Of a stretch of DNA of 64,000 nucleotides, positions 57,590 to 64,000 are shown in pieces. The translations under genes and the position numbers were made by a program. The notes under the pieces are model-generated. The model saw only the letters and a program-made list of their open reading frames with translations. It ran no database searches and was not told the origin of the DNA. The number at the start of each line of letters is the position of its first letter. Within the stretch, counting starts at the first letter, position 1. This DNA comes from Ascidia mentula (taxonomy: Eukaryota > Chordata > Ascidiacea > Phlebobranchia > Ascidiidae): the NCBI GenBank assembly GCA_947561715.1, contig OX387199.1, forward strand, positions 16,187,001 to 16,251,000. The letters are read 5' to 3'.

Positions 57590-59450
57590 TGGAAGCCAGT
57601 TAAGCCAGGAAAAAATCCCAATTACGTTTTCCATCTGTTATATGGGTCAGGCGCTGGGCCACAAAGCCCGCCCTGAGGTGATTTATTTTATTGTCGATGA
57701 GTCGCAAACAAATGTGCTCTCGAGTTCGCTCTTGCGGTCAAATTCAAATGTCCTAAACATAACGTCAGATTAACACAATAGATTATAAAAGTCTGTTCCA
57801 CAGTGGAGTTCGCGGAACTTGAACTGAAAGTTTTATGGGCTAATAGCTAGTTGATACAAAATGTTCCTAATATGATTTTTGCCTTAGTGCAGCTGACGCA
57901 TTTGCAACGAATTCAATAGTTAACAAATCTAATTGATGCATAAAAGTCATATTGCTATGTCACGAAAGCGAAGTTGGTCGTTGTGTTGTGTGTTATTTCC
58001 AGTATATCGTCGTTTCTGGCGTAGGTCCAAGTCTAACCATGTCAACGCCAGTGTGCTTTGCCTTCAATGTATGTTGTACAACGTTGTTTCACACTGGCGC
58101 GGCCATTTCTTCTCTGAACATAGTTTGCGTTTGCCCAGATATTATTTTCTATACTCCATCGGTTGCCACGTAAACTGCGTATGTGAACAGGATTGAAGTT
58201 AACATTGCCTGCCTTGTGTCTTCATATTGGCACTCGGTATGAAAAAAATTGTATATATTTTTTAGTACCAAGACTCATGCTTTTTAAAGGCCAAGGACCT
58301 TAAACTCTTGTGTGTGAGGTTCACCTGGGAACTCTATGCCTAAACTAAACGCTACGTATTGCGGGATACGTTCTTCAACGGTTGTAAGCAACACTCACGA
58401 CAGCAATCATTTTTATTTTTGCGCATTTTTGCGCATGCTGGTTGCAAACGCAAGTGATGTAAAAGTGCCGTTCCGTCGTTTCGCTGCCTTCTTCCAAACT
58501 TGGCCCATGTCAAGTCAATCATTATATTAGGTGACCACATTTTCGATGGTGAAGTTAGTGAGTTTTGATAACAATACGCTTGACATATATGTGCTAAAAA
58601 GCCATAATATCGCAAAGCTGCAGACAGGGTGTGCAGCTTTGCAATACGCTTGACGTTATCAAAGTACTTAGAGTGGTTATCATTTGCGTTTTCACATAAG
58701 ATGTCAACAAAGAATGTTTGATATTTTGGTTTTATGAAACCATGGCGACAATAAATAAAGGAATAACTCTGAATGTTTTTGTATGCTGTTAACGTTAACT
58801 TCTTCCCAGTCGAGCATATTAAGAAAATTCAATCTGCTTTATCTGCACAACTCATGAATTAAGGTACGGCCGAAATTTTCTCCTATCAATGCAGACAAGC
58901 AGTGGCCCGCGTAGTGGTAATATTACCTGCGACCTGCACATGCCTAACAAGTATATCTTCAATGTGTGTGTTAAGCAAATGGTTCAAGTTTGTGTGTCCT
59001 AAAAAGCAGGCATGCAAATGCAGATCCTTGACAGGTAAGGAATTTAGCAATCGGACCTGAAATGCGTTCATATTTCCCGATTACAAGTTTCATACTTGTT
59101 ACGTGTCTGAGCATAGCATCAGCGTGTTTTATAATTTGATGGTTCAAGTGGAATCTGTGGTGGAAATATGTGTGCCTGCTAGTGCAAATGCTAGCGCAGT
59201 GCTACAGTCACCAGCTGCAATAATGATAGCTTACAGGTCGAAACCGTGTGTACATCCTGTCTGCAGCTGTAGATTTATGTTTTCTTTTGCAGCATAAATT
59301 AGGGTTTATCGACAGAAATTTGACAGTTGACTGTAGCAAAATAGAATCGGTATGGTAAGGAAAGCACGCGATGGCGCTAAAGAGTTGTATCAACTTAATT
59401 TCGATCATTTATGAAGTCTCTTTTTCCCCAGGTCTGGGAGAAAAAAAGAC
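57590..59450. repeat. Spacer block L (copy 2 of 3)
   Basis: Very close to 2137-4060. Differs by a 57-bp hairpin insertion at 58585-58641 with flanking 13-bp duplication. Frames 57933-58196 and 57952-58173 remain open as in copy 1. Confidence 0.75.
58572..58654. mobile_element. 57-bp hairpin insertion with 13-bp flanking duplication
   Basis: caatacgcttgac occurs at 58572-58584 and 58642-58654. Copies 1 and 3 of block L have it once (near 3121 and 62732). The insert carries an inverted pair gcaaagctgc and gcagctttgc and a gccataata segment also seen at the right end of the window near 63970. Confidence 0.7.
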
Positions 59451-59544
59451 CTAATGAATGATCGACGTTTATACTTGGAAACGTACATGAAAACACGAAT
59501 ATGCGATATTATGTATTAGGAATTTGGATATTCTGATTGAAAGC

Positions 59545-59850
59545 ATGGAAGTTCGCAATATGTTACTTTTGCTTATTATGTGTGAAATATTCATTTGTTC
59601 CCACGGAAAAGAGTTTCATGATAAACGGGTGAAAACGATTTTGAAGAACATTAGAGTTGTTTCGCGAGGATTCAATGATCATATGGAAATTCGTCAAAAA
59701 ATGGATTCGGACTTTGTGAGGCCTCAACCCGGATTGAACAACAACCCAGAAAATCAACAAAAAAGTGATTCGGATATTTTGTTACCTCCCTTTATATGCA
59801 ATGCAAAATATAGAGGAAACAAAGATTGGGATATTGTGAAACCTCAATGA
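59545..59850 (+). CDS. Divergent secreted repeat-peptide precursor (101 aa)
   Basis: Leader MEVRNMLLLLIMCEIFIC, then CSHGK as in the canonical genes, a propeptide VKTILKNIRVVSRGFNDHME, and three degenerate units: MDSDFVRPQPGLNNNPEN, SDSDILLPPFICNAKY and KDWDIVKPQ. The cleavage motifs are worn (RQKM, QQKS, RGNK), so furin-type processing looks poor, and the gene ends early; a further tail-like piece (NPEIDHPTGLGRD) follows out of frame. Full-length sister of the broken gene at 4155. It sits 0.8 kb upstream of the canonical gene at 60338. It may act as an unprocessed secreted protein or be in decay. Confidence 0.65.
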   Translation: MEVRNMLLLLIMCEIFICSHGKEFHDKRVKTILKNIRVVSRGFNDHMEIRQKMDSDFVRPQPGLNNNPENQQKSDSDILLPPFICNAKYRGNKDWDIVKPQ

Positions 59851-60337
59851 TAATCCAGAAATAGACCATCCGACAGGATTAGGCAGGGACTAAATTTGTG
59901 AAAATCAACTAACCTTTCTTTAACACGCGTAGATTGTTTACTAACAGACAGGAAATAGTAATTTAGCTTCCTTTGCAATGTGTTTAGCGCAATGGTGTGA
60001 AACATTTTACCCAATTTACTTACCCAATTAATTTTCCGAAACCATTGATTAATATGTGAGAAGTATAACTCACCATGTAAAACTAGAACAGCCATATTTG
60101 TATGTAATAAGAGAAGTGGTTCTTTTCTCAAAGAGCTTCAAGAAGATTTTTGAAATTGGGCGTAGCAAAATAGAAACATTATGTTAATGATAGCACACGA
60201 TGGCGCTAAAGGAGTGAATCCACTTAATATCCGTCTTTAAAACCCCTTTTTCTCCCCGACCAAATTCACTTATACTTGGGAACGCACGAAAACACGAGTA
60301 TTAGGTATTGTTAGTTGAGAGTCAGGATTTAAACAGC

Positions 60338-60823
60338 ATGAAAATGAAAGCACACATTACGTTACTTTTCTTGATTTTGTGTGGATTGTGCTTTTGTTCT
60401 CACGGAAAATCATTCAACGATAAAAGGGATTCGGATATGGTGAAACTTCCATCGGGATTCAAGGATAATGCAGAAAATCGACAAAAAAGAGATTCGGATA
60501 TGGTTGGACCTCCAAACGGATTCAACGATAACGCAGAAAATCGACAAAAAAGAGATTCGGATATGGTGGGACCTCCAAACGGATTCAACGATAACGCAGA
60601 AAATCGACAAAAAAGAGATTCGGATATGGTGGGACCTCCAAACGGATTCAACGATAACGCAGAAAATCGACAAAAAAGAGATTCGGATATGGTGGCACCT
60701 CCAAACGGATTCAACGATAACGCAGAAAATCGACAAAAAAGGGATTCGGATATGGTAAAACCTCCAATGGGATTCAACGAATACGCAGGAATAGTGCCTC
60801 CGCGGGGATTACGCAAGGACTAA
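60338..60823 (+). CDS. Secreted multi-copy peptide precursor, 6 units (161 aa)
   Basis: Signal peptide MKMKAHITLLFLILCGLCFC, then DSDMVKLPSGFKDNAEN, three copies of DSDMVGPPNGFNDNAEN, one DSDMVAPPNGFNDNAEN and DSDMVKPPMGFNEYAGI with tail PPRGLRKD. Every separator is RQKR. The three identical units are also near identical at DNA level (63-bp period, about 60486-60680), another sign of recent expansion. Conserved upstream block near 60197. An in-frame upstream start at 60308 is not shared by paralogues. Confidence 0.88.
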   Translation: MKMKAHITLLFLILCGLCFCSHGKSFNDKRDSDMVKLPSGFKDNAENRQKRDSDMVGPPNGFNDNAENRQKRDSDMVGPPNGFNDNAENRQKRDSDMVGPPNGFNDNAENRQKRDSDMVAPPNGFNDNAENRQKRDSDMVKPPMGFNEYAGIVPPRGLRKD

Positions 60824-60879
60824 AATTGAGAAAAAATAGTAAACTCTCCTTGAAATGTGTAGATTTTAACTAACTCAAA

Positions 60880-61716
60880 TGAAACGTAGTAGCTTGGCTT
60901 CGTATATACCGTGTTTAGACCTGCCGACGTTATTCAAAGTAACATTTATTACTGCAAACATTTCTCATAATATTGTCACAAAGAAACAAATTTTGAAATC
61001 TAACCTTCAAAATGTAACGACATGAAATAATTAATCTTTAAAAAAAGGAAAAATGGCGATTTAAATTGTGATTTTGCAACTTGCAGATTTCCGTAAACAC
61101 GACGCTTATCTGGCTTAGCTTAAAAAAAATACAAAACCAAGTACAAAAGTTTTGTGTGAACTTTTCTGATTTATTGTACATATTTCAGATCTGCTTGTGG
61201 ATCTAGTGGAGTATTAGTTGAGGAACGAAACAAATGTAGCTACTGAATGTTGGTTTCCAAACCACGAAATTTACTAAAATTGATAAGCGGATTGGAAGTA
61301 ATTACATAACCTAATGTTAAGATTTACGAACAACAGAATATCCTCGTCCCAACCAAACGCGAGGTTTGTCCCATCATGTCATGGTCCAATGCACATCCAC
61401 AAAGCTGCCTAACCCAATTTCGTGCGGAACACTGCTGAGTGAACGCCAAGTCACCAAAAACAAACTTGACACACCTCAAATTACAACTTCGGCAGCTTTG
61501 TATCCGATTTTTGAATGGGCAGGCAAGCGGAACGCTTTTTCGTAAAGGACATTCATCGGTTAAATATTTCAACTGTATCTGTAGTCACCACGCAGAGTTA
61601 TTGTAGATTTTCCTAAATATGTGCTTTTTTGCTTGATATACTTTTGATATGCCAATAAATTATTGTGCAATTTTTGATATCATTGAACGACTGAGTAGGT
61701 TTAAATTTGTTGCAAC
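60880..61716. repeat. Spacer block R (short copy)
   Basis: Landmarks near 61201, 61378 and 61511; ends where the tRNA-like stub of block L copy 3 begins. No gene. Confidence 0.7.
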
Positions 61717-63690
61717 AGGGCACGAATCCCGGTCAGGTTTTCTTCTTGGTACACGGGTCGGGCGCTTGGCCAATGCTGCCAGTCACCCGCCCTGATTTTT
61801 TTTTAGTGTCGATGTGTCGCAAATGAATGTGCTGTCGAGTTCGCTCTTGCGGTCAAATTCAAATGCCACGAACATAACGTCAGATTAACACAATAGATTA
61901 TGAAAGCCAATTGCACAGTGGATTTCGCGGAACTGCAGAGTTCCAGAAAAACCTCCTGAAAAGCTTCATGGGCTTATAGTAGCTAGTTTGATGCAAAAAT
62001 ATCCCAATATGATTTAAGCCTTTGTGCAGCTGACGCATTTGCAACGAATTCATAATTAACAAATCTAATCTATGCATATTGTTATGACACGAAAGCCAAG
62101 TTGGTCGTTGTGTTGTGAGTTATTTCCAGTATATTGTCGTTGGCCCAAGTCTGAACATGTCAACGCCAGTGTGCTTTGCCTTCAATGTATGTTGTACAAC
62201 GTTGTTTCACACTGGCGCGGCCATTTCCTCTCTGACCATAGTTTGCGTTTGCGCTGTGCCAGACATTCTGTTCTACACTATTTCGGTTGCCTCGTAAACC
62301 GCGTATGCAAAAAGGATTGAAGTTAGCATTGCCTGCCTTGTGTCTTCATGTTGGCACTCGGCAAGAATAAAATTGTATGTACAAATTGGAAGATTGATTA
62401 GTTCGAAAGGAGATTGCCAAATTTTAGTCCTAGGACTCATGCCTTTTAAAGGTCAAGGACCTTAAACTCTAGTGTGTGAGATTCACCTAGGAACTCTATG
62501 CCTAAAGTAAGCGCTAACATACGTTGCACATTCGTCAACGGTTGTAAGCAACACTCACGACAGCAATAAATTTTATTGTTGCGCATTTTTGACCATGTTA
62601 GTGGCAAACGCAAGTGATGTAAAAGTGTCGTTCCGTCGTTTTGCTGCGTTCTTCCAAACTTGGCCCATGTCAAGTCAATCATTGTATTAGGTGACCACAT
62701 TTTCGATGGTGAAGTTAGTGAGGTTTGAAAACAATACGCTTGACGTTATCATAGTTCTTAGTGTGGTTATCAATCGCATTTTTATAGAAGATTTTAACAA
62801 AGAATGCAGAAATTTTTTGGTATAATGAAACCATATCGACAAATAATAAACGATTGCCTCTGAATGTTGTTGTCTGCTGTTAACGTTAACTTTTTCCTCG
62901 TCAAGCATATTGATGATATACAATCTGCTTTATCTGCACATCTCATGAATTAAGGTACGGCCGAAATTTTCCTCTATAAATGTAGACAGGCAGTAGCCCG
63001 CGTAATGGTAACATGACCTACGACCTGCACATGCTTAATAAGTATATTTTTAATGTGTGTTAACCAGTTGGTTCACCTCCAGTTTGTGTATCCTAAAAAT
63101 CAGGCTTGCAAATGCAGATCCTTGAAAGGTAAGGAATTTAGCAATCGGACCTGATATGCGTTCATATTTCCCGTTTACAAGTTTCATACTTGCGACGTGT
63201 CTGAGCATACCATCAGCGTGTTTTTTTTACTTCATGGTTCAAGTCCAATTTCTTCATTCGTTATAGTTCTCTTCTCATAATGTTGTTGTACGATGTCTCG
63301 TTGAGAATGACCAGTACCCCATCTTTGCCAGATTTACATTATACGATATTATTTCGTGTCACCATCCGTAAAATCTTACGTAGACTGCATCTCAGGAAGG
63401 AGATTATGAGGGGAATTGTTTTGTTTGGGAAGCATTTGCTGCTTCTGCTTGTATGTTGCGTACCTTAGCAGATACCGATTATGTTAAAGCGCGAAACGTC
63501 AGGAATTGCAAGTTTTTCTATTTTTTCTTTTGCACTGAGTGAAGAAACCCGTCTTGTTGAAGTACAGAGTAATGTCGTTATGCTGCTGTACCTTTCGATT
63601 TGCCAATAATCGGACAGAAATAGCCTTTGGTGTGTGACGTCACAGCTTGCCCAGACATTTGATGAAACGTTATTTGGGGATTTTCTAGAT
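61717..63690. repeat. Spacer block L (copy 3 of 3), most diverged
   Basis: Begins with the tRNA-like stub (cacgggtcgggcgcttggcc near 61753) and follows the order of copies 1 and 2. Indels against the other copies inside the 62072-62320 frame are 9 and 6 bp. Confidence 0.75.
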
Positions 63691-64000
63691 TTGAATTCGC
63701 TACAGCAATAAAGGTTAACGATCATTGATCGCCGCTATTTTCAGTGCAGTTTTCAATCTCATTAAGTTGCCATGGCCTAACCACATGCACTTTAATCCTG
63801 GCCAGAATTTCGAAACGAATTGTCGTATGTTATAGTTACAACTGTATTACAGTCTTTTCAACTAATGAGTCACGACCTTAAGTTTGGTCGCCTGAGAATT
63901 CACTTGGAATGCCAGTAATTGTAATTAAAGCATAACAGATCGATTTATGTTTTTTTTGTGCAAAAAGGGCCATAATACTCATTGAGAGCTGCAGATAGAT
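63691..64000. other. Window end, nothing assigned
   Basis: Leaves block L and shows no gene. The last 50 bases (gggccataatactcattgag, gctgcag) resemble the 57-bp hairpin insert at 58585, so a fuller copy of that repeat may continue beyond the window. Confidence 0.4.

Overview
This is nuclear DNA of an animal: AT-rich, with GT-AG introns (two of them only 58 and 62 bp), tRNA-derived SINE-like repeats, Harbinger and hAT DNA transposons, and animal-type genes (an SLC16/monocarboxylate-type transporter and Sulfotransfer_4-type sulfotransferases). Very short introns, compact genes and moderate AT richness would suit an invertebrate such as a tunicate, but nothing read here fixes the species. All calls come from reading the sequence; no searches were run.

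Layout. Positions 1-6300 hold repeat blocks and the first two members of a small-peptide gene family (a broken one at 4155 and an intact one at 5002). Positions 6300-9460 hold a four-exon SLC16-like transporter on the minus strand, with a stray copy of part of its first coding exon just beyond its 3' end. Positions 9460-14800 are a graveyard of mobile DNA: a tRNA-like SINE, a plus-strand sulfotransferase remnant, a hAT-type MITE and a collapsed Harbinger element with perfect 16-bp ends. Positions 14800-38000 are built by duplication: sulfotransferase copies A (has a stop), B (intact) and C (intact) plus a first-exon stub, all on the minus strand, with block B plus its neighbouring peptide genes repeated about 12 kb away as block C. 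Positions 38000-64000 are a nested tandem array of peptide genes in a sea of repeated spacer. The right end (57.6-63.7 kb) repeats the left end (2.1-4.1 kb) twice.

The most striking content is the peptide gene family, always on the plus strand. Each gene encodes a signal peptide, then two to eight copies of a unit of about 21 residues with core DSDMVxPPxGFNDNAEN, each normally followed by the furin-type site RQKR, then a fixed tail (GI-x-PPxGLRKD). That is the architecture of a multi-copy secreted peptide precursor. I recognise no known peptide in it. Eight intact canonical or short genes (5002, 25273, 36752, 40475, 46677, 50674, 54585, 60338), one divergent intact gene (59545), one truncated gene (28377) and four decayed ones (4155, 24197, 35666, 44752) were found. 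The divergent or decayed member sits 0.8-1.9 kb upstream of a canonical gene in five places, so the ancestral unit appears to be a two-gene cassette.

The duplications serve as internal controls. A hAT MITE, a SINE piece, a 132-bp MITE and a 57-bp hairpin are each present in one copy of a duplicated block with target-site duplications and absent from its sister copies, so these insertions can be recognised and ordered without outside data. No functional link between the transporter, the sulfotransferases and the peptide genes is shown by the sequence beyond physical proximity.
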